Below are positions 51,901 to 63,132 of a stretch of DNA of 64,000 nucleotides, piece after piece. The notes beneath the pieces are model-generated. The model made no database searches. It had not been told where the DNA came from and saw only the letters and a program-made list of their open reading frames with translations. Source of the DNA: Anagrus nilaparvatae (taxonomy: Eukaryota > Arthropoda > Insecta > Hymenoptera > Mymaridae); the NCBI GenBank assembly GCA_022575985.1, contig JAKSXM010000007.1, positions 24,368,501 to 24,432,500 of the forward strand, read 5' to 3'. A program made the translations under genes and the position numbers. Within the stretch, counting starts at the first letter, position 1. The number at the start of each line of letters is the position of its first letter.

Positions 51901-53048
51901 AACCAAAATGGATTTATTGTAGGTATGATTTAAAATTAAATTAATTTTTTAAAAATATTACAAGTATTTTTTTTTCGAAAGCTTCGGAAATTCAATGATA
52001 AATTTTGTAACAAGAATCAAAAGATTTTTTTTACAAAATTTATTTTGTTTGCATTGCCGTTTTAAAAATCAAGCTACTATATAGAGACTTTATGTCAAAA
52101 TAAACCAAAAATATCTGTTAAGAAATACGTTACAAATTATTTTAATTCGTAATGTTAATCCCAATTTTCGATAATGCATTTATAAACTATAAAATTGTAG
52201 GCAAGCATTGTTTATTAAGATAATTCAGAGTTGAAATTTTATAAAAGTGATTATTCGCATTTAATAAGAGCTTTAATGTAAACTGATACTTTTTACATTG
52301 CAAAAAGTAAATGAGATAGATTTCTATAAATTAAGTACCATATCTTGAAATTTGCTAAATAGTTTAAAGAATTTACAGATTTTTTTTTTAAAGTTAAAAT
52401 TTAACTCCAAATTAAATTGGTATTTTACAATTAAAGAAAAAGAAATTTTTTATAGTTATTTTTATTTCTATTTATTTAAAAAAAAGTCGAAATTGACGGA
52501 ATAGTTTTCCTTTAGAGTCAAATTTAAAAATTTGCTATTATAAACAATAAACATAATAAAAATATTTGATTCTTTGTTATTTTATTTCGAATTAAAAAAA
52601 TAGTTTCCTGAAATGTATATAGAAAAGGTTTTTTCAAATGCATATTACAGTTTTTATATTAATAAATCTGAAATTTCACAATAATTTTAAGAATTACAAG
52701 TGACATTAAAGATATAGAATAATAATTAAATAAAAATGTCTATTTAGGTATATTTGAGATAAAGTAGTAACTGTTATATTTTAATGGTTTAAAAAATGTT
52801 ATATCTATAGATTATAATACTGTTATAGTATGTTATTTATTTATTTTAAATAGAATTAGTTAAATTTATTTTTATACAGAATTTTCAATAAAATTTAACT
52901 TATAAAGATTTTATGAAAGTTTATGAAAAGCATTTAAACAATTAATATAATAAAAATTTAAATATTCTAGTATGCTAAGTGTTTGATTTTTACTTTGCTG
53001 TTATCATTAACAAATTATCTGTTCATCAGTAAAAATCATTAAAACAGC
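51901..53048. other. AT-rich region downstream of DGKE
   Basis: It holds the DGKE 3' untranslated region. No other gene or repeat is recognised. Confidence 0.5.
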
Positions 53049-53437
53049 TATGGAACGTGTAAAACCCACCGCTGGAGACGCTATTAAATTCTGCTTGACT
53101 AGCGCGGTTTCAGTAAAATATTATATATTTGTTGCAAAATTATACTGTTTTTATAACAGCAACGATGACATATATTATTATATATTATTATTATATATAA
53201 TATATATATATTAGACTGGTTTTTTTTTTCGAAGTATGCGGGATTCCTAACGCGCCGGCAGAATTCGAAAATATAAGTAAAAAAAATAAGTTTCTCGTTG
53301 GATTTAGATCAAAACATCGATTTTTGAGCCCACGATAGCTCTCGAAAGTTTTTTTTTTGGCCTCCTTAAAATTGGGATTATCTTAAAACTTTCAGTTTTT
53401 CTAGTGGATTCAAATCACGTTTAAAATTATGTTCTAA

Positions 53438-55255
53438 CTAGCTGCCTCCGGCTCGCTTCGCTCACCTCGGCAACCGCCAAGGAGGCTGCGCCCCCCTGGA
53501 CCCCTGCAACTTGATTTTTCCAAAGATATGTTGTTTTAGGTTACTCAATATTTGATATAACAACCTTTTTTTACCCGAATTATTATCTGAAATTTACTGA
53601 ATCACAAAAATTACGGACGTTGGAACTCAGGCGGATAATTAGTGATCAGCGATACAAAGCTTGATTACCCGTCCCTAGGATCGGCAAGTGGCAGTTGCTT
53701 CCCTCAACTACCAATTCTAGGATTCTCCCTGATAATACCTGTACAAGTTTCTTTTAGTTACTCTATTGAGCTACTAAATTAGTAACCGGTAAGAATTACA
53801 AATATATATAATATTAGTCCTAAACTTTTATAATTTTCGAAAAATGATTGTAACTTTTGACAGATCATGCCGATTAACTTGAAATTTTAGGTGGCTACGT
53901 AAAAAATATACCCGAATCGAATAAAATTCTTTTTGATAGTAAAATTTTTCCTCGGTTTTCCGTTTTTTTGGTTTTTTTTGAAAATTTGATAAAAATTTTT
54001 TTCTTGGAAATTTAGTTTTTTCAACATAAAAATTTTTTGTCGTTATCAATCGAAATAAAACCTAGCCTATGTTTTAACACGTAATTTTTGCCGTCTTTTG
54101 CCGTAAACCCAATGTCTGTAGCTTTTATCGTGTTAGCTTTTGTCGCTTTTATAATGATTGTAACTTTTGACAGATCATGCCGATTAACTTGAAATTTTAG
54201 GTGGCTACGTAAAAAATATACCCGAATCGAATAAAATTCTTTTTGATAGTAAAATTTTTCCTCGGTTTTCCGTTTTTTTGGTTTTTTTTGAAAATTTGAT
54301 AAAAATTTTTTTTTTCGGAAATTTAGTTTTTTCAACATAAAAATTTTTTGTCGTTATCAATCGAAATAAAACCTAGCCTATGTTTTAACACGTAATTTTT
54401 GCCGTCTTTTGCCGTAAACCCAATGTCTGTAGCTTTTATCGTGTTCTCGTTTATCGCGTTCGGACACACACACATAATTAAAGATTTATATATATATAGG
54501 ATTAGTCCTAAACTTTTATAATTTTTGAAAAATGATTGTAACTTTTGACAGATCGAGCCGATTAGCTTGAAAATTTAGGTGGGTACGTAAAAAATATGCC
54601 CGAATCGAATAAAATTCTTTTTGATAGTAAAATTTTCCCTCGGTTTTCCGTTTTTTTGGTTTTTTTTGAAAATTTGATAAAAATTTTTTTCTTGGAATTT
54701 CAGTTTTTTCAACATAAAATTTTTTTGTCGTTGTCAATCGAAATAAAACCTAGCCTATGTTTTGACCCGTAATTTTTGCCGTCTTTTGCCGTAAACCCGA
54801 TGTCTGTAGCTTTTATCGTTTTCTAGTTTATCGCTTTCGGACACACACACATAATTAAAGATTTATATATATATAGGATTAGTCCTAAACTTTTATAATT
54901 TTTGAAAAATGATTGTAACTTTTGACAGATCGAGCCGATTAGCTTGAAAATTTAGGTGGGTACGTAAAAAATATGCCCGAATCGAATAAAATTCTTTTTG
55001 ATAGTAAAATTTTCCCTCGGTTTTCCGTTTTTTTGGTTTTTTTTGAAAATTTGATAAAAATTTTTTTCTTGGAATTTCAGTTTTTTCAACATAAAATTTT
55101 TTTGTCGTTGTCAATCGAAATAAAACCTAGCCTATGTTTTGACCCGTAATTTTTGCCGTCTTTTGCCGTAAACCCGATGTCTGTAGCTTTTATCGTTTTC
55201 TAGTTTATCGCTTTCGGACACACACACTTAATTAAAGATTTATATATATATAGGA
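53438..55255 (-). mobile_element. Helitron-like non-autonomous element
   Basis: Read on the minus strand, the insert begins TCCTATATATATATAAATC and ends GGAGGCAGCTAG, fitting the TC...CTRR (here CTAG) rule. A hairpin (CCTTGGC, loop GGTT, GCCGAGG) lies about 30 bases before the 3' end. It sits exactly between A and T of the host sequence gttctaa^ttagcat without target duplication. The uninterrupted site is visible in the opposite foldback arm (57076-57092). The interior has internal tandem copies of a roughly 340-377-base unit. No Rep/helicase is encoded. Confidence 0.75.
53814..55255. repeat. Tandem copies of a ~377-bp unit inside the Helitron-like element
   Basis: Four units begin near 53814, 54149 (5'-truncated), 54502 and 54879. 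The last two are exactly 377 bases apart and look almost identical. Each contains tgattgtaacttttgacaga and aaacctagcctatgttttg and ends cggacacacacacataatta, then tatatatatagga. The repeated 73-residue minus-strand frame within them follows from this near identity and is not taken as a gene. Confidence 0.8.
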
Positions 55256-57085
55256 TTAGCATCCCTTAGTATTTTTTCCCCAGGAATCCGATGAAACCAT
55301 TTATTTTAGCTTTTGACCACGTTTTATAGGAGAAAAATCGATTTTTGTTCCCTTTTAGGGTCCAAATTTCAAGAGGAACAATTTTAAAAGTTTTGTAGTT
55401 TTCTGAATAAATTTTTCTGTATATTATTAACAAGAGGGACTTGTCTATTTTTTCCCTAAGAATTCGATGGAACCATTTATTTTAGCTTTTGACCACGTTT
55501 TATAGGAGAAAAATCGATTTTATTGGTTTTTAGGGTCCCAATTTTAAGGAAATCTATTATAAAAAGTTAGTAGTTTTCAAAATAAGTTTTTCTAATTATT
55601 ATTTAAAAGAAAGTCTTGTATAATTTTTCCCCAGGAATCCGATGAAACCATTTATTTTAGCTTTTGACCACTTCTTATATGAGAAAAATCGAATTTTGTC
55701 GAGTTTTGGGGTCCCAATTTTAAGGAAATCAATCATAAATGTATAACAGTTTAGAAAATAAATTTTTCTGAATATTATTTAATAGAGGAACTTATGTATT
55801 TTTTCCCCAGAAATCCGATGAAACCATTTATTTTAGTTTTTGACCACGTTTTATAGAAGAAAAATCGATTTTATTGAAACCACTGTTGTTAGGGTACCAA
55901 TTTTTAAGAAATCTATTATAAAAGGGTAGCAGTTTTCAAAAAAAGTTTTCTGAATATTATTTACAAGAGGGTCTTGTATATTTTTTCCCCATGAAACTGA
56001 TAAAACCATTTATTTTAGCTTTTGACCACGTCTCATATGAGAAAAATCGATTTTTTTCGTGTTTCAGGGTCCCAATTTTAAGGGAATTAATAATTTGAGT
56101 TTAATAATTTACAAAACAAATTCTTCTGAATATTATTTACTAAAGGGACTTATGTATTTTTTCCCCAGAAATCCGATGAAACCATTTATTTTTGCTTTTG
56201 ACTTCGTTGTATACGAGAAAAATCGGTTTTTGTCGTTTTTCATAATTTTAAGGAAATCAATTATAAGAGTTTTTTACTTTTCAGAATATATTTTTCTCTG
56301 AATATTATTAACGAATGATACTTGTATATTTTTTCCTGAAGAATTCTATAAAACAATTTAATTATTTATCTGTAGTTCAAAAAGCTTTTTTTTTTATCTG
56401 TAATTCATTAGTAATCCAAAAAGCATAATGCAAATAAAATATAGAAAAATCAGTAAATATTAGAAAAATAGATTTTATCGCAAAAGAAATCCTCAGATAA
56501 AAAATTAAATTGATCCATCCAATTCCTCAGGAAAAAATACACAAGTATAATTGATAAATAATATTCAGAAAATTTTATTTTCTAAACTGTTATATATTTA
56601 TGATTGATTTCCTTAAAATTGGGACCCCAAAACACGACAAAATTCGATTTTTCTCATATAAGAAGTGGTCAAAAGCTAAAATAAATGGTTTCATCGGATT
56701 CCTGGGGAAAAATTATACAAGACTTTCTTTTAAATAATAATCAGAAAAACTTATTTTGAAAACTACTAACTTTTTATAATAGATTTCCTTAAAATTGGGA
56801 CCCTAAAAACCAATAAAATCGATTTTTCTCCTATAAAACGTGGTCAAAAGCTAAAATAAATGGTTCCATCGAATTCTTAGGGAAAAAATAGACAAGTCCC
56901 TCTTGTTAATAATATACAGAAAAATTTATTCAGAAAACTACAAAACTTTTAAAATTGTTCCTCTTGAAATTTGGACCCTAAAAGGGAACAAAAATCGATT
57001 TTTCTCCTATAAAACGTGGTCAAAAGCTAAAATAAATGGTTTCATCGGATTCCTGGGGAAAAAATACTAAGGAATGCTAATTAGA
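55256..57085. repeat. ~177-bp tandem units, direct then inverted, in the foldback interior
   Basis: Six units carrying ccccaggaatccgatgaaac lie near 55278, 55453, 55628, 55805, 55985 and 56160, spaced 175-180 bases. From about 56520 to 57065 at least three units run in the opposite direction (tttcatcggattcctgggga). The arms of the element are therefore built from tandem repeats. Confidence 0.8.
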
Positions 57086-57493
57086 ACATAATTTTAAACG
57101 TGATTTGAATCCACTAGAAAAACTGAAAGTTTTAAGATAATCCCAATTTTAAGGAGGCCAAAAAAAAAAACTTTCGAGAGCTATCGTGGGCTCAAAAATC
57201 GATGTTTTGATCTAAATCCAACGAGAAACTTATTTTTTTTACTTATATTTTCGAATTCTGCCGGCGCGTTAGGAATTCCGGATACTTCGAAAAAAAAAAC
57301 CAGTCTAATATATATTATATATATTATTATATTATTATATATATTATATATATTATTACTCTGATATATATTAATTGTTATAAAAGCAGAATGATTTTGC
57401 AAAAAATATTTAATATTTTTCTGAAACCACGGTAGTCAAGCTCAAGTCAGTCTATTTAAATGGCGCTCCAGCGCAATGAGCTTTACACGTTCT

Positions 57494-58144
57494 CATTTTA
57501 ATAGTAAATTAATTTTTGTTTTGTAATTTACAAACTTAAAGTTATTGTTTTTTTCTCAAAAAACTTGCTTTAAGTAGTAATAGTTTGTATAAAACTAAGA
57601 TTTCTAACCTTCTTATTAAAAATAGATATTAATTACAGCAAGTGTCAGCTAAATATGTAAAACCTTCGCTCAAACTGATTTTCATTGAAAGTATTCAACA
57701 TTTAATACAGAAACTGTCGCAAGAGTATTTCTATCCATTAGTAAGCATATCTGAAAGTCCTTTAGTACTGGAAAAATCGTATTCTTAATTTTTAGGAAAA
57801 ATATCTTAAGGGGCCTTAAAAAATAAGATTTGAATTTGTTTTAAGCTGGTCTATTTAATTCTTTTAATTCCATGAGATAATAGTTCCCTGCAGAGGTGGG
57901 AAAAAACGTCGACTTTGACACGCAGTTCTCGTTTTAGTTGCGAATGGACAAATTAGAAATGGTTCAGTTTGGTAGACCCGTTTCCGAAATATTCCATGGC
58001 ACGGAATTTTTGAAAACTGATCCGTCTTCAACTTTTTGTAAAACGACCAAAGTTTCAAAACTTACCGTTTTCAATTATTCTTTTCATCAAACTGAGAACG
58101 GGTTTTTAACCATTTTCACAAATAATAAAAATGAGTATTTATTT
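57494..58144. other. Intergenic stretch
   Basis: AT-rich DNA without a supported gene. Short open frames at 57864-58165 on both strands have no recognisable domain. Confidence 0.45.
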
Positions 58145-58260
58145 AATAGTATATTACGGTCCTAGGCCAGAAAAATAAAGAATGGCCCAAATCGCACGTA
58201 AATTACCTTCCGAGGCGAAGCCGAGGATTGTAAACTGCGATTTGGGTCATTCTTTGTTTA
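58145..58260 (+). repeat. Hairpin repeat with GC-rich core, copy 4
   Basis: Begins atagtatattacggtcctag like copy 3 and carries aatggcccaaatcgcacgta, ccgaggcgaagccgagg and gcgatttgggtcatt. The right end diverges from copy 3. A separate perfect stem-loop, ccggacg-tgcag-cgtccgg, follows at 58316-58334. Confidence 0.7.
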
Positions 58261-58507
58261 TGGCCGAGAATTGTACAAAATTTTTTTGCGACTGTGGCGA
58301 GAAAATACGTCTTTGCCGGACGTGCAGCGTCCGGGAAATACGTACTTTTGGGCCGCAGTACAAAAAAATTTTTTTCAGTTGTTTAATTTTAGAATTTTTA
58401 TAATTTAAAGTACCGTAATTTTTTATCTCAAAACTTTTTCATCAATTTAAGTTGCCAGACAATTATACCAAATTTTTAGTTCTCAACATACGCAATTTTT
58501 AATAAAT

Positions 58508-61170
58508 TTATTGACTCGCTTGGCCATACGGGCCAAACCAATAACGGGTCTTTAAAATTTCAACCGTCTTCTTTGCCCCAAGGTGCCCCGTATCGTGCAC
58601 ACTTTGAATAATTTCCTCCTGCATCTTGGTCGGCACTACTAACATGGGAAACCCTTCGTTGCAAAGAATTTTTCTCGACTCATTGAAAATTGCTCTAGGA
58701 CGAGGATCTGCCTTCTGTGCCCTGCCAATTCTTTCCACTAGTCCATCACGAAACATCAATACACTGGCCTGGCGACTTAAGGCATCTACGTGCTTCATTC
58801 TTGTTCCTGATCTGTGCTCCATTTTGAACCGGAACCCTTACAGGATCATTATCCACGTAGCTACTCTTGGTCAAATTTTAAATTTTCAAATGATTTCTTG
58901 GCAGCGCTGTAATCTGTAATGACTGGAAAATTTATGCCAAGCAAGTAGACTATGAATTTCTCCAAAGCTCTTACAATGGCTAAAAGCTCCAGCTCATAGT
59001 TCTGATACCACATCTCTGTGTCTATCGTTTTTTTTTCTGTAATAATACATCGGATGTAGCTTACCATCTTCTGGGTTCACCTGTAACAAGATGGCTCCAT
59101 ATCCATGCTTGGGTGCATCTGTATGCAGCCCCGTGTTGCGATCCCTTCTGTATAGCTGAAGAACTGCATTGCTTACCAAAGCCCGCTCTAAAGCTACAAA
59201 AGCCTCCTGTTGCTCAGGACCATAATGAAATTGAACATTTTTCTTTGCATTTCACTGAGCGGCTTGGCAATCCCTGCATATCCTTCAATAAATTTCCTGA
59301 AGTACGAAGTTAACCCTAAAAACCTACGTTACTTCCTCTCCATGGTAGGCTCCAAATAATTTGTAACACTTGCAACTTTGCTTAGTGAGGGTCTAACCGA
59401 CCCTTTTTCCACGAAGTACCCTAGAAATTCTACTTTGCCGTTGAAAAAAGAGCATTTAGACCATTTAATTTTTATACCGTATTTTGTAGCATGCTCCAAG
59501 ACTTCCTGCAAAATGGTAAAAGCTTCTTCTTCGTTTTTCGCCATGATGAGGCCATCATCGATGTAAATTCGCATCTTTTTCGTCTGAACAAAAGGTCTAA
59601 ATTCATAAGCAACGAACTCCGAGAAAACTGGTGGTGAGTTGCAAAACCCAAATGCGACAAAGTTGAACTACCGTTGCCCCGTCGGCGTTATGAAGTACAA
59701 GAATTTTTTTGACTCTTCGTCGACTTTCACGTGAAAAAATCCATCCCTCATGTCGATTGTACAAAATCCCGGAGGAATACGTCCTGTATAAGTGGTGCTG
59801 GAAAATTTTGTTTTTTCACTTTATTATTGAGTTTTTTAAAATTTATACATACCCACGGTGAGCCATCGTGTTTTCTCGCAACTACCACTGGACTGGCATA
59901 CTCCGAACGGCTTTTTCTAATTATGCCACGCCTTAGCCAATCTTCTACTTGTGTGTTTACCTCACCTTTCTCCTCTGGTGACAACCTAAAGGATTTGGTA
60001 TAAACAGGAATCGTATATTTCACCATAACCCTTAGCTTGAACGACGTCTTTTTCTCACCTGTGTACTGGTACGCCTCGACTAACTTTCTGGTTTTCTCCC
60101 TATAATCCACCGGAATCAGGTTGAAATTGATTTCCTGCACCTTTTCCTCCTCCAGCAAGAGTATATACTCTTCTCCGATAAGTGACTCGACAACAGCTAC
60201 CCTCCTATCCAATATTATCCTGGCCTTGTCTAGCAATGGATCACCTAGCAACACCGGAAAAGGTATCACCTGTTGAGATAACACCTCATATTCCAATTAG
60301 TATTCCGACATGCCCAGGGTTGTATTAGCAGTCAACACTCCTTGTGACTTGAAATACACGGAGCGAAGATAGTGGTATCTGCTATTGCTGCAGCAGTAGC
60401 AGCTACTGCTTTTGCCGCGACTGCTGAAGTCTCGAGATTAGCAACCGCAGTGCTTGCTATTCGCAACGTCTGCCGTAGCTTCCGTATCTAAATTATTTAT
60501 TTTAATGACGCATTTTCTCATTAATATTTAGAATGAATATTAAGAATTTTAATGCTTACATGATTATATTTATTTTTATGTTTAAATAATTCAATTAATA
60601 CTAAAAAATCTTTATTTTTATGTGATTATATTTGAAATAAATGTTTATAACCTAAAAATTGAGAAAAAAAAATATAGATTTCGATACTGCTGCTGTCGCG
60701 AATAGCAGTGTCTGCCATTGCTAATCGCAAAGTAGCAGCTACATCGGAAAAGCAGTATCAGCTGCTGCTTTCTTCGCTCCGTTTAAGCTCCTTCGGCTCC
60801 TTTCAACACCGTATTGTCCATTGCCGAATGCGAAACACCTGGTTGGCCATTGATGCGGGGAAAAATATCCTCCCTCATTATGTTGTAGTCCGCAACACTA
60901 TCGAACTGTCTCTCCTTCTTCTTGGCCAATTTTCACCCGGACGGTGCTACGGTTGCCTCCATCTGTTACCGCCAATATGCTCCCTTTACCCCTTTCCTTT
61001 AATTGCTAAGCAACCTTCTTTTTATTCTGCGGACAGCTTGACGAGACAAAATTCGTTACATTTATAGGACTTAGGGACTTTATCTATGTGTGGGCACTCG
61101 ACAATCTTGTGGTCAGTCCTACAACAATTATTACGCTTGTCTCCCTTAGGCTTCTGATGGCCCTTCGACT
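58508..61170 (-). pseudogene. Decayed Ty3/gypsy-type retrotransposon (gag-pol remnant)
   Basis: Reading leftwards on the minus strand, remnants come in pol order. They are degenerate gag zinc-knuckle-like residues (about 61160-61020), the end of an aspartic-protease region, reverse transcriptase (SPVVVARKHDGSPWVCINF at about 59920-59860, catalytic YIDDGLI near 59560), RNase H (HTDAPKHGYGAIL and ELELLAIVRALEKF), and the integrase HHCC finger (HDTGHLGAKKTVEILKTRYW). The sequence stops at 58508, before the integrase catalytic core. Several frame changes and stops break it (for example near 60298 and 59690), so it cannot be functional. It is further split by a 425-bp MITE at 60358-60782. No long terminal repeats were recognised. 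Confidence 0.85.
60358..60782. mobile_element. 425-bp MITE inside the gypsy remnant
   Basis: The ends ACGGAGCGAAGA and TCTTCGCTCCGT are inverted. The next 100 bases also pair loosely (gcagcagtagcagctactgc facing gcagctgctgctttc-like sequence; gctattcgc facing gcgaatagc). The GC-rich arms contrast with an AT-rich middle (60490-60680). It separates the gag part from the protease/RT part of the retrotransposon, so it inserted later. No target duplication is evident. Confidence 0.65.
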
Positions 61171-61285
61171 GAGTGCCTGCAACTTTTTTGCTCCATTAAC
61201 TGTTGTACCTGCGCCTGGAATAGTAGTATCGTTAATTATAGTATCGTTATTTATTTGGTTCAGTGCAATTTATTCTAAACCGTAA

Positions 61286-61830
61286 GCTATATTTTCAGCA
61301 ACCCTTTTTCTCACGCTCCTTTCCCGCTGCGCCTTTAAACAGAAGATTGCGCTGCAAGTAACCAAGTTTATCATGTATACCTACCTACTGTGTTTAAATT
61401 TAACGTTCCTCCTATAACACCATGAATGGTAAAAAATTGTTGAAAAAACATGGTGTAATAACAAAAAGTTATTACATCCATACATCAGTTACATTTTCGA
61501 CTCACTTAAAGCTTTTAGTTTTTGCCAAGGAGAAAATATAATCATGTTTATTTTGTCATTATTTTCATGTACAAATTAATCACCATCGGCAGATTTTAAA
61601 TTTAATTTAATTAATTTAATGCATTTAATGCATCATGCACTTCTTGAATATTTTTTGGCAATTTAGGGGTGTGTTCTAGACTTAGCTGCATATATATTTA
61701 ATTGAACTCTTTTCAAGTCATGAATGTTTAAATTTTTTCTAATTTTCTGCGGAACTTGTATTATCTCTTGATGAACTAAACGCTTAGCATTTAGATTCAA
61801 TTAATTAACAGCCTTACTTTTTACACTATT
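61286..61830. other. Intergenic stretch beyond the retrotransposon
   Basis: Mixed sequence after the recognisable gag remnant. No gene or repeat can be supported. Confidence 0.4.
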
Positions 61831-62023
61831 TTATATGTAATCACGACGCCAATTTTTACTCTGTTCATGCAAATGTGTCTCGTCAAATTCTAATAAAGTA
61901 TTTTCATCAGCCGTAAGTATAGAAGCAATACATTTTTTATCAATACAGCGCCATTTTCTACCTTGCTTTGATATATATCCTCTATATTTATAATTTTAAG
62001 AGAGCACCTTTTTCACTAACCAT
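61831..62023 (-). pseudogene. FLYWCH-type zinc-finger fragment, frameshifted
   Basis: The minus strand reads MVSEKGALLKL, then a stop. The next frame continues YKYRGYISKQGRKWRCIDKK, a CIAS segment and a His-x-His pair (HLHEQS). This is the FLYWCH pattern of aromatic residues, WRC, a second Cys and two His. FLYWCH domains occur in chromatin proteins and in MULE-type transposases. A one-base shift near 61990-62000 and a stop at 61831 mean this copy is broken or an isolated exon. The assignment rests on motif recognition only. Confidence 0.55.
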
Positions 62024-62299
62024 AGAAATCATTTTTAAGGTAGTAGATCCCAATGCAAAAAAAAATCGATTTTTTTTTATTATTATTCAATTTCTTATAC
62101 CTTATACCTATTAAAATATTTTAATAGGTAATTTGAACTTTTTATCGAAGAAAAACGAGTTTTGCTGAGAGTGCCTTGCTTTAATTAATAGTAAAAAAAA
62201 CTTTAAACCCAATTTTCTTGAAATAATTTTTTTTTCAGACGGTGCACAGATAATCTCAGGGTTGGTTGATCCGATTTCAAAGAAATTTGTTGGGTAATA

Positions 62300-62800
62300 T
62301 TTGTTTACGTATATTACACGCGAATTAACCATAATTTCTTGTTTATTTCAAAATGTTCACTCTCTTTTTCAAACTCACTTATCCATTGATGCGGAATTGG
62401 AGCTTTTATAAAAAATTTTTCGATCATACAAACCTTGCCGATTTTTTTCCAAAAATTTGATTTTCAGTCTTACTTTCTTTAATTTCTAATAGCTTTTCTA
62501 ACACTTTTGATATTGATTCTTTTGAATTTGAAGTACTACCAGGTGCAGGATCTTTTCTTTCTTGTTCTAGATAGCAGTCCTTAAATTTTAAATTTTAATC
62601 TCCATCTAAATATACGTTCGCTAATTCATTTGTTAGTGTTATCCATACTCTTCCTACTTGAAGTCTTTTTTTTAAAGGAATTTTTTACTTTTTTAAAAGT
62701 ATCGGTTTCTTTAAGTTCTATATGTTGATGCATTGGCATATATTCATGTGGCAAAACATATTTTCTACCATCAGGTGTAAATATTCTGACTATGCACAGT
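62300..62800 (-). pseudogene. Unrecognised coding debris
   Basis: Minus-strand frames of clearly protein-like composition follow one another with frame changes: FTPDGRKYVLPHEYMPMHQH (about 62795-62735), RVWITLTNELANVYLDGD (about 62650-62600) and KVLEKLLEIKESKTENQIFG (about 62520-62450). Their order beside the FLYWCH fragment suggests one degraded gene, with the FLYWCH part nearer its 3' side. I do not recognise the family. Confidence 0.35.
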
Positions 62801-62809
62801 ACATTTGAC

Positions 62810-63125
62810 CAGAGATAAGATTACAGAGATAGCTCACGGGGTAGGCGAAGCTGCGACGATTTTATTGTACATCGCCCAAATTATCACGTGGCTTGTCTCT
62901 ACTCTCTTTGTTTGTCACTTTATTTTTTAAATAAGTCTTTTCTTGTTTTTAGAAAGTTTAAAATATTATATGGTAGGGAGCCTGGCGGAGAAAAAAAACA
63001 AGAAGAGACTTATGTAAAAAATAAAGTGACAAACAAAGACACTAGAGATGAACCACGTGATAGCTAGAGCGATGTCGACTTTTTATTTAACATTGGGTAA
63101 GCTATCTCTGTAAACCTCATCTCTG
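62810..63125. mobile_element. 316-bp hAT-like MITE with target duplication
   Basis: The left end is CAGAGATAAGATTACAGAGA and the right end, as complement, CAGAGATGAGGTTTACAGAG. Pairing extends about 130 bases into each side (tttgtttgtcactttatttt facing aaaataaagtgacaaacaaa). ATTTGAC flanks both sides (62803-62809 and 63126-63132), or eight bases with one mismatch, as expected for hAT-type insertion. No coding frame. Confidence 0.8.
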
Positions 63126-63132
63126 ATTTGAC

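Larger units (their letters stand above)
53049..57493. mobile_element. 4.4-kb foldback element
   Basis: The arms pair over about 400 bases (53049-53437 with 57086-57493). They start with gaacgtgtaaa and include gcgccggcagaattcgaaaa facing ttttcgaattctgccggcgc, and gcccacgatagctctcgaaa facing its complement. Further inside, tandem units pair too. The left side is about 1.8 kb longer because of a nested insertion (53438-55255). No transposase frame is seen. Small imperfections in the arms show it is not an exact duplicate. Confidence 0.8.

Noticed and set aside
53600..53740. Possible tRNA or SINE head in the GC-richer stretch
   Set aside because: No cloverleaf or A/B box pair could be made convincing; it belongs to the Helitron-like insert.
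53828..55114. Four similar 73-105-residue minus-strand frames (TTKKFYVEKTE type)
   Set aside because: They come from near-identical tandem DNA units inside the Helitron-like element. Repetition of the DNA, not selection, explains the conserved frame, and the composition is Lys/Phe-rich AT-driven.
60708..61285. Two + strand open frames of 119 and 65 residues
   Set aside because: They are antisense to gag remnants of the retrotransposon and include the MITE arm.
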